In this document: positions 7,311-16,758 of the stretch, piece after piece
Position numbering within the stretch: position 1 is the stretch's first letter
Layout of the letters: each line of letters begins with the position of its first letter
Assembly (NCBI GenBank): GCA_027415455.1
Contig: DAIBSV010000005.1
Location: 1 to 33,707, forward strand
Length of the DNA stretch: 33,707 nucleotides
Reading direction: 5' to 3'
Source of the DNA: Nitrospirota bacterium
GTDB taxonomy: Bacteria > Nitrospirota_A > Leptospirillia > Leptospirillales > Leptospirillaceae
The notes under the pieces: model-generated
Told to the model about the DNA's origin: nothing
The model's input: the letters and a program-made list of their open reading frames with translations, nothing else
Databases searched by the model: none
Made by a program: the position numbers and the translations under genes

Positions 7311-8717
7311 CTACTGTTTGCCTTCGTTTTTGTAGGGACCATCCATGAGGATGGTCTTGTTGACGTAAACATTGAAGGGATAGCCTTCCCGAATCTTAAG
7401 CGTGGGTTGGACGGCCAGGTCATTCCCGATGACCTGAGAGCCCACCATGGTCATGTTCTGACCGACGGCGGCCGTGGCATACTGCCCCATGGACGGCTGA
7501 GTCAGAACCGACGATCCGGTGGTCGGCTGGGACAGCTCGGCGCCGGCCGTGAAGACGGACAGCACCAGAGCCGCTCCAAAAATCTTCATGTAGTGGTTGT
7601 CCACTTGATCGTGAAACCCGGCGGAACCACTGCTGTCGAGGCCGTTCATTCCCTTGAGGTCGATGAACGACTTGTCGGGAAACCGGAGACGCGTCCAGAC
7701 GACCTGAACGCGGGTTTGTCCGACGGTGATGTTGCTCGAATATTTCCCGTACAGAACGGAGTTTGCGGGAATCAGCACTTCTTTGTAGTGCCCGGGAATC
7801 GTGTTGTAGACATCCATGGTTGTTCGCGCCTCGACGTCTCCGGGAAGGTCGGTGTCGACCCGGGTGAGGAGGACCGCTGGGATCACCGTCCCTTCGGGAA
7901 TTTCGTAATCGGACATCCGTTTGTGGCGAACGGACTTCAGATAGGCGTCATACTGATTCGCCATCGTATCCTTGAGAAATTTTTCTTTCCCCTTCTGATC
8001 GTTGAAGCTCTTGTAGTCCGGAGTCGCGGCCATCCCCGGCGTGGAAGGTATGGAACCCGCCATGGAGGGCATGGGAGGCGGTCCGGGCATATTGGCGGGG
8101 AGGCTCGGGATGTAAGGTGTCGTGGGCATACCCGGTCCCGAGGCCCCCCCATTAGGCACGGCGCCGGCGGAAAACCCTGCGGTATTTGAGACCGCTTTCC
8201 GAGCCTTTTGCTCGTCTTCGTGACTGGTGTACGCCAACAGAGGCGCGGAGTTGGGGTTGTGACCGGAAGGATAGGAATGCCGATGGACGGCGACGCCTTG
8301 CTGCTGATTCCGGGGGGCTTGGAAATAGGCCGCTCGTCCATTCGACGACGAAGAGGGACCCGGCAACTGGGACCCACCGGAATTCTCGATAGGCGCATTT
8401 TTGAAGAGAGGCTGAAATTTCGGAATCGTCTTGCCGACCTGGGGGGATTCCATGGGAAGATCGCGCCCGGACGGAAATTGGGACATCACACGCGAGGCCG
8501 CCACCTGAGAGTTTTCCGGAGGAGGCTGATTTCCGGAGGACCCGTTCCCGCTTGTGGCCAAATGGGGATGCTGGTTGATCCCGATCAGAACCACAAAGAA
8601 AAGGACAATGCCGAGAAAAACAATAATGCCGATGGCTTTTTTGGTGAGAAAAGTCCCCCGCTTGTCTTTTTCGCCGTCCTTCACAACGCTTGGCGGAAGT
8701 TCCGCGCCACCAGACAT
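7311..8717 (-). CDS. trbI: TrbI/VirB10-like mating channel protein
   Basis: The 468-residue protein has a short cytoplasmic tail and one membrane helix at about residues 27-47. A long Pro/Ser/Gly/Asn-rich periplasmic linker follows (about 50-250). The C-terminal beta-barrel domain is typical of VirB10/TrbI; it includes EIPEGTVIPAVLLTRVDTDL and VLIPANSVLYGKYSSN. VirB10 proteins span both membranes and link inner-membrane ATPases to the outer-membrane pore. The ATG is preceded by AAGGAG. Position after trbG and the H-slot gene is as in RP4. Length is normal for the family. Confidence 0.93.
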   Translation of the reverse strand: MSGGAELPPSVVKDGEKDKRGTFLTKKAIGIIVFLGIVLFFVVLIGINQHPHLATSGNGSSGNQPPPENSQVAASRVMSQFPSGRDLPMESPQVGKTIPKFQPLFKNAPIENSGGSQLPGPSSSSNGRAAYFQAPRNQQQGVAVHRHSYPSGHNPNSAPLLAYTSHEDEQKARKAVSNTAGFSAGAVPNGGASGPGMPTTPYIPSLPANMPGPPPMPSMAGSIPSTPGMAATPDYKSFNDQKGKEKFLKDTMANQYDAYLKSVRHKRMSDYEIPEGTVIPAVLLTRVDTDLPGDVEARTTMDVYNTIPGHYKEVLIPANSVLYGKYSSNITVGQTRVQVVWTRLRFPDKSFIDLKGMNGLDSSGSAGFHDQVDNHYMKIFGAALVLSVFTAGAELSQPTTGSSVLTQPSMGQYATAAVGQNMTMVGSQVIGNDLAVQPTLKIREGYPFNVYVNKTILMDGPYKNEGKQ

Positions 8718-8728
8718 AAAAAACTCCT

Positions 8729-9358
8729 TTACCGATTAAGAGTGCCGGGGATTTCGTCCCAGCGATAAATACGCGATCCACCGTCGTCAGCCGTTATCGG
8801 CGCATCCTCATCCTTGCCGGTCTCCCTGGCTTGGGTGGGAGCATGCGCGGGTGCGGGAGGCGCCAAGACCTGACCTTCGTGGTGGTGAAGGGCCGTCCAC
8901 CCTGAATTCGTTACGGCCGATGGTGACCCCGAATGATGAGCCGCCTCATGCTGAACGCTGGCAAGAATGGGTGCATTCTTCGGCGAGACGTCCGACCGGG
9001 GAGAGGGAGCGGGCGCAGGCGATGGCGCAATAGATGTATAAGCCTGAGGAGGCGGATATCCCGCGTAAGGAGACGGAGCCGGAGAAGAGGGAGCCGGGTA
9101 CCCATACGGATACATGGCCGGCTGACCCGGCATGGAATAGACGGGAGGCGCGGTCACCACAGTGGGCCCCGCTGTCGAATGATAATGGGTAAAGAGGATC
9201 ACAACGGCAATCCCATTCAGAAAAGCGGTCACGTAAAGAAAACCTAAAAAACCATATTTCTTTGCAAGCGGTCTTCTCTCCCTCACCGGGATTCTGACCG
9301 CATAATCCATCATAGAAAAGCCGTGACTGCGACCATCATCGAAAAAATCTTTGTCCAT
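8729..9358 (-). CDS. Single-pass Pro-rich membrane protein in the trbH position
   Basis: The gene lies between trbG and trbI, where RP4 has the lipoprotein gene trbH. This 209-residue product has no lipobox. It has a basic cytoplasmic tail, one membrane helix at about residues 37-57 (LGFLYVTAFLNGIAVVILFT) and a periplasmic region very rich in Pro, Ala, Ser and Tyr, ending in RIYRWDEIPGTLNR. The ATG at 9358 is preferred to upstream codons because the latter overlap trbG and a G-rich site (AGGGGGGGG) lies just before it. It ends 12 bases from trbI. I infer a T4SS accessory role from position; similarity to TrbH itself is not visible. Confidence 0.75.
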   Translation of the reverse strand: MDKDFFDDGRSHGFSMMDYAVRIPVRERRPLAKKYGFLGFLYVTAFLNGIAVVILFTHYHSTAGPTVVTAPPVYSMPGQPAMYPYGYPAPSSPAPSPYAGYPPPQAYTSIAPSPAPAPSPRSDVSPKNAPILASVQHEAAHHSGSPSAVTNSGWTALHHHEGQVLAPPAPAHAPTQARETGKDEDAPITADDGGSRIYRWDEIPGTLNR

Positions 9359-9366
9359 GCCCCCCC

Positions 9367-10413
9367 CTACCAGCTGAAGAAGCCACGGCTGGAATCTTTG
9401 GCCCGAACGCGATCGATGCGAACGCGCTGACGGTCGGAACCGACGCCCCATTGCAGCATGCCGTGGTCAAACAGTTCTGGAATGATAAGCGTGTTGTTGG
9501 CGACGGAATAGTTCGTGAGACTCCCGCTTCCGGAACGATTCATGATGAAAAAGGCCGGGCGAAAGGTCGTGTCGGCCGATCCTGGCATCACGATGTAGGT
9601 GAACTTTCCATCATTAAAGACGATGGAGGGACGCCAGGCGGGGTGATCACCGAAGATCTTGTAGCCGGCGTCCACCTTACTGGGGTCGATCTGGATCATG
9701 TTGGGGTTGGAGGCGACAGAGGGTGCCGCAAGACGGTCTTCCGTGTGAACCCGATGCGCCCCCTCTTTGAGAGCCGATGGTTGAGGCGTTCTGTCGGGAG
9801 TGTAGGAGACCGACCGGGCTGTCGGCGTTGAAAAGTGATGGATCCAGTCGTCGGGATAGTAAAATGAAATACGGAGCACATACTTTTTGGGGTCGGACTT
9901 GAGAAAAATATTATAGGTGCGACGATTGGTGTAAATGATCATATTGGTTTCGAGCCCCGACCACTCGGGCTTGATCAGAATATGGGGACGAACAAGGGAT
10001 CCGCTTCCGGAATCGGACTTGGCGATTGTCCAGTCCACCGTATCGCCAAGGGCAACGGAAAAGACCTTCTCGCCCCGCTGGAGGGCAATGTCACAGGCCC
10101 GCAAGGGAGCGCACGTCAACATCGGTTGCCGGTGACCAAACGGATAAACGACAAAGAAGCCGGGACGATAGATCACATCGGCCTTCCCTGTCCGGATGTA
10201 GTGACGGAGGGCCATGTTCTTCGCATGGTGGGGCCCGGGCAATCCGGCCTTATCGGCCTTGTGAATCTTGGGATAATTCACTGTATCGGCCAGCGAAATC
10301 GCGGGCGAAAATCCAAAAAACACGCTCAAAAAAAGCGACGAAGACGCGAAAAACGAGGCCGCATGCCACCTCTTTTCCGACGGATTGCGAGGGTGTTTCC
10401 CAACGAATTTCAT
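9367..10413 (-). CDS. trbG: TrbG/VirB9-like outer-membrane channel protein
   Basis: The 348-residue protein starts with a long signal peptide, with a probable cleavage site near residue 42 (ISLA-DT). The mature part shows the VirB9/TrbG pattern: an N-terminal beta domain with GEKVFSVALGDTVDWTI and HILIKPEWSGLETNMIIYT. The C-terminal domain contains YKIFGDHPAWRPSIVFNDG, TYIVMPGSADTTFRPAFFI and NNTLIIPELFDHGMLQWG. VirB9 proteins form the outer-membrane core complex with VirB7 and VirB10. A good AGGAG precedes the ATG. It lies 36 bases from trbF, in the RP4 order. Confidence 0.93.
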   Translation of the reverse strand: MKFVGKHPRNPSEKRWHAASFFASSSLFLSVFFGFSPAISLADTVNYPKIHKADKAGLPGPHHAKNMALRHYIRTGKADVIYRPGFFVVYPFGHRQPMLTCAPLRACDIALQRGEKVFSVALGDTVDWTIAKSDSGSGSLVRPHILIKPEWSGLETNMIIYTNRRTYNIFLKSDPKKYVLRISFYYPDDWIHHFSTPTARSVSYTPDRTPQPSALKEGAHRVHTEDRLAAPSVASNPNMIQIDPSKVDAGYKIFGDHPAWRPSIVFNDGKFTYIVMPGSADTTFRPAFFIMNRSGSGSLTNYSVANNTLIIPELFDHGMLQWGVGSDRQRVRIDRVRAKDSSRGFFSW

Positions 10414-10449
10414 GCACAGAGCTCCTGTTTTTTTGTCATTCTTCAGGAA

Positions 10450-11130
10450 TCAATAGTTCTCCTGAGTCCACGAAACGCTTGTAACATAAAAGCCGAGAGG
10501 ATTGATGAGAATGTCCGACACGCTCGATTTCGGATCGATCTGTACTTTGATAAATCCGCTCCAGAACGTCTTTCCTGTCAAAACCCCACTGGTGCTGTAG
10601 GCATCTTCTTCCCATTTCGCCCGCCATGTATTGTCCGATTCCGGCAGAACGGAGATGATCTTGACCTTGACGCTTTGGCTCTTTCCCAGGAGCCCAGGGT
10701 TGTGTCCCGAGGTGTAGTAGTGGGTCAAATAGGTCGCCGCCGCACCGGTCGTATGATGGTACAGGTCGGTCACAATCTGCTGTTCCGCGATCGGGTCTCC
10801 GAAGACCTCCCGGGACTCCTCGATCCAGTTGGCCACCTCGTGTCGGATCAGGGCGGGATTCTTCAGCGAACTCTGGTTAAGGGGGCGAACGGGAAGGGGA
10901 TCCCCCATCTTGTTCATGTACACAAGAAACGGAACGAGCTTCGACTGGTGGGTCTGATAGATATAGGCCGCCGTGATGACGATCGAGAGCGCCATGGACA
11001 TGAAGGCGATCATTCTCCAGGCATTCATCATCTTGATGTAGCCGCCCCATCGCTCGGCGTAGGTCTGGTTCATCAGATGAACGAGCGCGTTATCGTTCTC
11101 GTTCGCTGTCTTTTGTTCCTTCCTGGACAT
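10450..11130 (-). CDS. trbF: TrbF/VirB8-like inner-membrane protein
   Basis: At 226 residues it has the VirB8/TrbF layout. A short cytoplasmic N terminus is followed by one membrane helix at about 38-58 (WRMIAFMSMALSIVITAAY) and a periplasmic NTF2-like domain of about 165 residues ending in INPLGFYVTSVSWTQENY. This ending, PLG(F/I)xVxxxxWxxE, is typical of the family. VirB8 proteins nucleate assembly of the inner-membrane part of the channel. AAGGAG precedes the ATG. An 84-base gap separates it from trbL, and I see no gene in it. Confidence 0.93.
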   Translation of the reverse strand: MSRKEQKTANENDNALVHLMNQTYAERWGGYIKMMNAWRMIAFMSMALSIVITAAYIYQTHQSKLVPFLVYMNKMGDPLPVRPLNQSSLKNPALIRHEVANWIEESREVFGDPIAEQQIVTDLYHHTTGAAATYLTHYYTSGHNPGLLGKSQSVKVKIISVLPESDNTWRAKWEEDAYSTSGVLTGKTFWSGFIKVQIDPKSSVSDILINPLGFYVTSVSWTQENY

Positions 11131-11214
11131 TCAGTCTCCTTGTGAACCTTGCCGCTATGTCGATGGTGCATTCTCACAAAGGCAAGGAGTTGATGTGTCA
11201 GTCTTCTGTGACCA

Positions 11215-13023
11215 CTACCGACGGCTTGCTTTCCGGCCGCCGCCCCCACCTTTTTTGGCCATCTTGGTGCCAGGGGGAGTGCGTCCCGTTGTGGAATTTC
11301 CCGTTCCAGAATCCGGGAGTTTCGTGGGAGCGTCGCCCCCGGATCCTGCTCCGCTTTCGGCTCCGGCGCCCGCCTCCCCTCCCGAATTGAATCCCACCCC
11401 ACCGGCCATATCGCCGCCAGCCCCTCCTGATTTCGCCCCCGATCCTTTCGAGGCGGACGACGTCATCATGGCCAGTTGTCTGCTGATTCCTGAAAGAGAG
11501 CTTTTAATGCCACCCGCCCCGGCCATCCCCATGGCGGCCCCGCCGGCCATCATGGCGGCGCCTCCGGCGGTCTTGACCACGCCACCCGCGGTCCCCAAGG
11601 ATCCAACCTCACCACCAAGTCTTGACCATCCCTCCCTGTCACCAAAGATCTCTCCAAGCCAGGCGGGAAACTTGCTCACGAGATTCTCAAGAACGATGAA
11701 GTACAGGATGACGGCGAGAAGCGCATCGGTTTTGGAATAAGGGGTTGTGCCGTAGCTCCCACCATTGGTCAAAAAGGTTCCGTATTGATTGCCGCAATTC
11801 GAGTTATCGTTCGCATGCCAGGGTTCAACCGCAACGGGGGTTCCGGGGGGAAAATAAGGAAGGTTTTCACTTGATGCACACTCACTGTGGGAGGCTAAAA
11901 AATTTTTCAACGTGGTTGCCGTTGGCGACACTGAGTGAGGATTCTGGCCATTTTCACCAAGAGTGTTCAAAACAAAGGGAATGGAGGCCATGAACAAGCC
12001 ACCGATCAGGTAAATCGCCATCAACTGCGCCCCAAGACCAATGGCCCGTCGCACATACGCTCCCGTGTGATCCTTAAACAAGCTAAAGGAGGTCAGTCCG
12101 AGCGACAGGGTTCCAAAAACCTGGATAACCGAGCCTTTCACAAGCGTCAATACAAGAGAAAGCGTCATTTTCGCGAAAGCAAAGAGCGTGATGATGGCTC
12201 CGGTGATGCCCAGGAGGAGATCAACGAGATTATCCGGCGTAAAAGTCGTCCATGAAAAAACGGAGCCCTTGGGAATGGCTTGGAGAAAGCCGGCAGCGAC
12301 ACGAATTCCGTCAACCAAAAAAGACCCGGGATCCATCGCCATCTTGAAGTCTGTCGCCGTCACCCCACCGTTTGCCCCGCTCGACATCGCAACGTTACGG
12401 GTGGTGTCGATGTTCGCAATGATCGTTCCGATGTTCTGAAAAAAATTGAAAATATCTTGGGTGATTAAGGGGGAATAGAGAAAGATTCCGTACCAGAGCG
12501 ACGTCATGAAAAGAAATTTAACGATCGGTTCAAACGGATTTTCGGCATAGTATTGATTGGCTCCACCGGAAAAAACGGCCAGCTGGATCGTGATCCAGGT
12601 GAACTCGACAACCGCCAAAACCTTGAACAGCGTGACGGCGTACTGCCACACCGTATTGCCCATATTCCACACACTCATCTGAAACTGGCAGGTGAGCGCA
12701 TCGATCTCCTTGACCGTCGTTCCATTGGCAGACGACAGCATCGCGGGAACGGTCGAACACCCCGGCGGAGGCGTGCTATGGACAACCCCTGGAACATGAA
12801 AGACGTAGGCGCTTAATACCGACCCGGCAAATCCCAGCGTGCTGAAAATAAACATATAACGAAGCCAAACGGATTTGCTTTGACCGTCCGACGACATCTG
12901 AAGGACAAAGGCCAGGCTAAGCGCCACGAGCAAAACCAGCTGCGTCGTCTGCGACGTGAAATCGTTGAAGAGATTGATGAGAAACGTCATGTGCAGCATG
13001 GAGAGACTGCCGGTATCGATCAT
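11215..13023 (-). CDS. trbL: TrbL/VirB6-like polytopic membrane protein
   Basis: The 602-residue protein has several hydrophobic segments: near the N terminus (LVLLVALSLAFVLQM and FIFSTLGFAGSVLSAYVF), in the middle (LLLGITGAIITLFAFAKM) and around LGAQLMAIYLIGGLFMASI. The last 110 residues are very rich in Gly, Ala and Ser (GAGSGGDA, KKGGGGGRKASRR), as in TrbL proteins. VirB6/TrbL proteins form part of the inner-membrane passage for substrate. The central soluble loop has Cys residues (DNSNCGNQYG) that may form a disulphide. Gene position between trbJ and trbF supports the call. The ATG is preceded by a G-rich site. Confidence 0.92.
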   Translation of the reverse strand: MIDTGSLSMLHMTFLINLFNDFTSQTTQLVLLVALSLAFVLQMSSDGQSKSVWLRYMFIFSTLGFAGSVLSAYVFHVPGVVHSTPPPGCSTVPAMLSSANGTTVKEIDALTCQFQMSVWNMGNTVWQYAVTLFKVLAVVEFTWITIQLAVFSGGANQYYAENPFEPIVKFLFMTSLWYGIFLYSPLITQDIFNFFQNIGTIIANIDTTRNVAMSSGANGGVTATDFKMAMDPGSFLVDGIRVAAGFLQAIPKGSVFSWTTFTPDNLVDLLLGITGAIITLFAFAKMTLSLVLTLVKGSVIQVFGTLSLGLTSFSLFKDHTGAYVRRAIGLGAQLMAIYLIGGLFMASIPFVLNTLGENGQNPHSVSPTATTLKNFLASHSECASSENLPYFPPGTPVAVEPWHANDNSNCGNQYGTFLTNGGSYGTTPYSKTDALLAVILYFIVLENLVSKFPAWLGEIFGDREGWSRLGGEVGSLGTAGGVVKTAGGAAMMAGGAAMGMAGAGGIKSSLSGISRQLAMMTSSASKGSGAKSGGAGGDMAGGVGFNSGGEAGAGAESGAGSGGDAPTKLPDSGTGNSTTGRTPPGTKMAKKGGGGGRKASRR

Positions 13024-13056
13024 CGAAAATCCCCCAGGAAAGATGCGACAATTCTG

Positions 13057-14229
13057 CTAGTTGCCATAGTTCCCGCTGACGGTGGTTCCGCCGTTGCTGG
13101 CACTAAACGATCCGGAGGTCGCCGTACTCGCGGACCCACCCGCCGATGCTCGCGTCGGAGCCGAACTTGCCGGTGACAAGGTGGAGGTGGCGCCTGTGGT
13201 GATGCTGGAAGAAGGAGAGGCGCTCGAGGGGGCCATTCCACCGACCGCCGATCCCGCCCCAACCGCGCTGGCAGGAATGGGATTGGGCGCATTGAGGTTG
13301 CTTGAGTTATACCCCCCCATCGGCGTTCCCGTACTTATGAAACTCGGGGGAGTGTAGGGATCTTCCGAGGGCGGAGTCTGAACGTAGGCATTGATGCACC
13401 CGCTTGAGGACAGCTGTTCCGACGTCATCGACATCGCCTGGAAACAGCCCGGCATCCAGAGCTTTCCGTTGATGGAGGCTTCTTCCGTCACGGACCGTTC
13501 GTAGCCGGCCACTTTTTCCGCCTGTTTTGCGGCCCGGCGCATCGACTTTGTCATATCCTTCGAGACCTGATACTGCTGTTGCTGTTGGATCTGCGATGCG
13601 ATCTGCATGGAGGTGGAAATTCCGAGCTGAAGGGCCTGGACCGTGCCGGTAAAGCCCACAGCATTCATCGTCGAGAGCATCTCGAGGTTGTACGCATCGG
13701 CAGACACCATCTGCGCCTGGTAAGCAAACTCGGAGAGGTCATCGGAAATGCTGCCAAAGGTCTCAGACAGAGAATTGGCCGTCACGGCACCGGCCGTTGG
13801 AGGGCCCATCTGACCGGGAGGGGGCATGCCGGCCTGGGCCACCATGTCGGAGACATTACTGGCTGTATCGGCCAGACTCGAGCCAACGTTCGCTCCGATG
13901 GCGGCGAGATTGGCGATATTGCCAACAAGACCAAAAAAGCCGCCTCCCGATGGCATGTTTTTGATGTCGTTATAAAACATGTAGACGAGCTCGGCGTCCT
14001 GGAGCACCGTCATCGCCTGTTGGGCGATCTTGACGTACCCTTGAGCGTCGGACTCGATCGCATGCCAGTCGTTGATGACCGTGTTCCAGAAACCCGTAGG
14101 GGCCTGTGTGATGGGCGTATTGGTCGTCGGGATCGCCAGCGCCTCGCGGGAGAACGAGGACAGAAGGAGACATGTCGCCAGAAGAACGGCTAAAGAACGA
14201 CTCAAGGGATGTTCTTTCAACGCCAGCAT
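13057..14229 (-). CDS. trbJ: TrbJ/VirB5-like secreted pilus-tip protein
   Basis: The product has a signal peptide (LLATCLLLSSFSREALA, cleavage near residue 32) and a mature helical domain. NDWHAIESDAQGYVKIAQQA, the later QLGISTSMQIASQIQQQQQY and a basic helix (MTKSMRRAAKQAEKV) are typical of TrbJ. VirB5/TrbJ proteins sit at the pilus tip and aid adhesion. The C-terminal 100 residues are low-complexity Ser/Ala/Gly/Thr and probably disordered. A GTG and two ATGs compete as start; GAGGTGA is best placed for the ATG at 14229. It begins 16 bases after trbE, and its mature part shows no membrane helix. Confidence 0.9.
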   Translation of the reverse strand: MLALKEHPLSRSLAVLLATCLLLSSFSREALAIPTTNTPITQAPTGFWNTVINDWHAIESDAQGYVKIAQQAMTVLQDAELVYMFYNDIKNMPSGGGFFGLVGNIANLAAIGANVGSSLADTASNVSDMVAQAGMPPPGQMGPPTAGAVTANSLSETFGSISDDLSEFAYQAQMVSADAYNLEMLSTMNAVGFTGTVQALQLGISTSMQIASQIQQQQQYQVSKDMTKSMRRAAKQAEKVAGYERSVTEEASINGKLWMPGCFQAMSMTSEQLSSSGCINAYVQTPPSEDPYTPPSFISTGTPMGGYNSSNLNAPNPIPASAVGAGSAVGGMAPSSASPSSSITTGATSTLSPASSAPTRASAGGSASTATSGSFSASNGGTTVSGNYGN

Positions 14230-14244
14230 CATCGTCACCTCTTC

Positions 14245-16755
14245 TTATTCACGAGAAAAGTCCGCACTGCCCCCACCGACAACCCCATCGTAAAAGATGT
14301 GCCAGTACAGATCTCGCCATTCTTCGGCTTCGTCCACAAGTTTCCGACTTTTGAGCCAATAAAACGGCCAGATCTCGCCATGTTTTTCCTGAAACTCGCG
14401 CATGGCGGCGATGTCTTCCTTGTGACTGACGCCACAAAAGGCCAAAGTGGCCGAGTTGATGGCGATCATCAGGGAAAAGAGACGGCGTCCATCTGGACTT
14501 TTGAAATAGTAATGCTGTTTGTAAGTGGCGTCGGCCAGAATCTCGATTTCCCGGTCGTTGAGATCCATGGACATATAGAACTCCCGCACAGACTCAGAAC
14601 GCGCATCCTTGTTGGGAAGATAGATGCGCGTGGGTGTCTGGCCGAGGATGACGTCCTTGATCGAGGACTTCACCACGTCGGCAATGCTCTGGGTGGCGAA
14701 AACCACCGCAGCATTCTTGGAACGCATCGTTCTCAGCCAGGCTTCGATCTTCGACTTGAACATGTCGTGATTGAGCATGGTCCAGGCTTCATCGAGACAG
14801 ATCATGGTGGGAGAACCGTCGAGGCTCCTTTCGATCCAGTGAAAAAGGTAATCGAGCACCGGAGCCACAGATTTTTTCCCGAGCGTCGGGCTCATCAGAT
14901 TTTCCATTTCGAACACGACAAACCGCCCGTCTTCGAGGCTGTTCTCTTTGGAATCGAGCAAATCCCCGAGGGGCCCTTCGGCGGTGTAGTACTTGATGGC
15001 CGACTTGATCGTCTGGGACTGGATCTGTTGATAGAAGTCGGAGATGGTCCACATCCGGTTGGGATCGCTGGCCATCGTCGTGAGGGCATCCATGATCAGC
15101 TCGCGGTCCCCTGGAGTCAGGGCTTCCCCCGTCCCTTCGAGCTGAAGGGAAATCATCATCTCGAGCCAGTTGGCCGCCCAGTTCCGTTCGGCCTTGTCGT
15201 CGATGTTGGCGAGGGGAGCGAAAGTGAGCCGTTGATGTCCGGAGAGAATGTCGTAGTGCTTTCCAAAAGAGGCCGTGCAGATTCCGTAAGCCGCATATTT
15301 GAAATCAAAACAGTAAACGCGGGCACGGGGATAGCGGAAGAACTGGGCCATCATCAGAGCTATAAGCGTCGATTTACCTGCACCGCTGGGTCCGATGACA
15401 AAAGAATGTCCGACATCGGAGTAGTGCGTGCTGAACCGGAACTGCGCCTGCCCGCGCGTCCGGGTGATGATGAGGGGGGGACCGTTCAACCGGACATTCC
15501 GTTCGTTCCCGGGCCACACGGAAGTGGTCGGCAGCATGTCCGAAAGATTGGCGGTCGAGATCAGGTTTTTGTGAACCTGATAGATCGCCCCATGGCCTGG
15601 CAAGCTTCCGAGGAAGGCTTCGACCGCATTGTTTTCCTCCAACATGGACATGAATCCCAGACCGGAGAGAACCTTTTGGATTTCTTTGGTGTCCTCGTCG
15701 ACCTTTTTCTCCGTTTCTCCGGAAATCACGATGGTCGTCGTGTAGTAGCCGTACTTCACCGTCCGGGAGTCGTTTTCTTTCATCGCAATTTGAACGTCAT
15801 CGGCCATCTCGACCGCGTTCAGGTTCGGTGTCGCATTGGCGTCCCCGGATCCGAAGTATTTTGCGATCTGTTTGGCGAGAGAAAACCTCCGTTGCATCCA
15901 GTGCTTGTACGTCTTCTCCAGAATCTTTTTCGCATCTTCCGTGGAGAGGGCCAGGAAACGGGTACTCCAGCGATAATTGGAGGGGATGGAATTCAGGGCG
16001 TCGAGAATGCCGGGATAGGACTCGTTGGGAAAGCCGGCAATCGTGATCGTCCGGATGTGATTGCGTCCGATGATTGGGCGGATGCCTCCCGTAAGATCGC
16101 CGGCCCCTTGGGCCAGGAGAACATCGAGAAAAATCGGGAGCGTGGGCGGGTTCATGGCGATGGCCGACGACCCACGGAGACAGGCGCTCAGAAAAGAAAT
16201 GATGCCGGAATTATCGAGTCGGGCCATCGAGAGATGCGAGCTCAGAAAGGATTCGATTCTCTCAACCTGTTTAATAAAGGCAGGCAGAACATCGCCAATC
16301 TTTTCCACTCCCGTCTCTTCATGTGTTTCGAACAGAAACTTCTTCACGCTCTGTTCGACATCCGGCGGCGTCAGCCAGGTCAGCGTCAGATAGTATTGCG
16401 ATTCGTAGGACGCGTCATGACCTTCCGCAAGGTTGAACATGCGGCGCCGTTCCTCGTCGATCAGGGCCGTTGTCGGATCGGGGAAGGCTCCCCGCATAGG
16501 GTACCCCGGGCTGATGTGCCGGATGGCATCGACGTTCAGGATCCATCCGGTCTCGAGAAAGGTAAACGCTGTATTGACGGCATTCACGAGCGCCATCAGC
16601 TCAGAGGCGGTGGCCGAGTCGAGATCGGGACCCACGTAGCGCCACCCCACCATGAAGGATCCGTCTTTGTTCATGATGACGCCAGGGGCCACGAAGATAC
16701 ACCAATTCAGGAGATCGGAGAGGGATTTGGAACGGTCTTTCTTGAGTGCCAGCAT
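14245..16755 (-). CDS. trbE: TrbE/VirB4-like conjugation ATPase
   Basis: At 836 residues it has the usual VirB4 size. The N-terminal half is the VirB4 family domain. The C-terminal half is a RecA-like ATPase with Walker A GPSGAGKS (about 455-462), Walker B MICLDEAWTML and the following AAVVFATQSIADV motif. VirB4 ATPases energise pilus assembly and substrate transfer at the inner membrane. The ATG lies 3 bases after the trbD stop, so translation is coupled. A 946-codon open frame on the opposite strand is a shadow of this gene. Confidence 0.97.
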   Translation of the reverse strand: MLALKKDRSKSLSDLLNWCIFVAPGVIMNKDGSFMVGWRYVGPDLDSATASELMALVNAVNTAFTFLETGWILNVDAIRHISPGYPMRGAFPDPTTALIDEERRRMFNLAEGHDASYESQYYLTLTWLTPPDVEQSVKKFLFETHEETGVEKIGDVLPAFIKQVERIESFLSSHLSMARLDNSGIISFLSACLRGSSAIAMNPPTLPIFLDVLLAQGAGDLTGGIRPIIGRNHIRTITIAGFPNESYPGILDALNSIPSNYRWSTRFLALSTEDAKKILEKTYKHWMQRRFSLAKQIAKYFGSGDANATPNLNAVEMADDVQIAMKENDSRTVKYGYYTTTIVISGETEKKVDEDTKEIQKVLSGLGFMSMLEENNAVEAFLGSLPGHGAIYQVHKNLISTANLSDMLPTTSVWPGNERNVRLNGPPLIITRTRGQAQFRFSTHYSDVGHSFVIGPSGAGKSTLIALMMAQFFRYPRARVYCFDFKYAAYGICTASFGKHYDILSGHQRLTFAPLANIDDKAERNWAANWLEMMISLQLEGTGEALTPGDRELIMDALTTMASDPNRMWTISDFYQQIQSQTIKSAIKYYTAEGPLGDLLDSKENSLEDGRFVVFEMENLMSPTLGKKSVAPVLDYLFHWIERSLDGSPTMICLDEAWTMLNHDMFKSKIEAWLRTMRSKNAAVVFATQSIADVVKSSIKDVILGQTPTRIYLPNKDARSESVREFYMSMDLNDREIEILADATYKQHYYFKSPDGRRLFSLMIAINSATLAFCGVSHKEDIAAMREFQEKHGEIWPFYWLKSRKLVDEAEEWRDLYWHIFYDGVVGGGSADFSRE

Positions 16756-16758
16756 AAA

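Noticed and set aside
9982..11145. A 387-codon plus-strand frame.
   Set aside because: Antisense to trbG and trbF, both with recognisable domains; no motif or ribosome site in the antisense frame.
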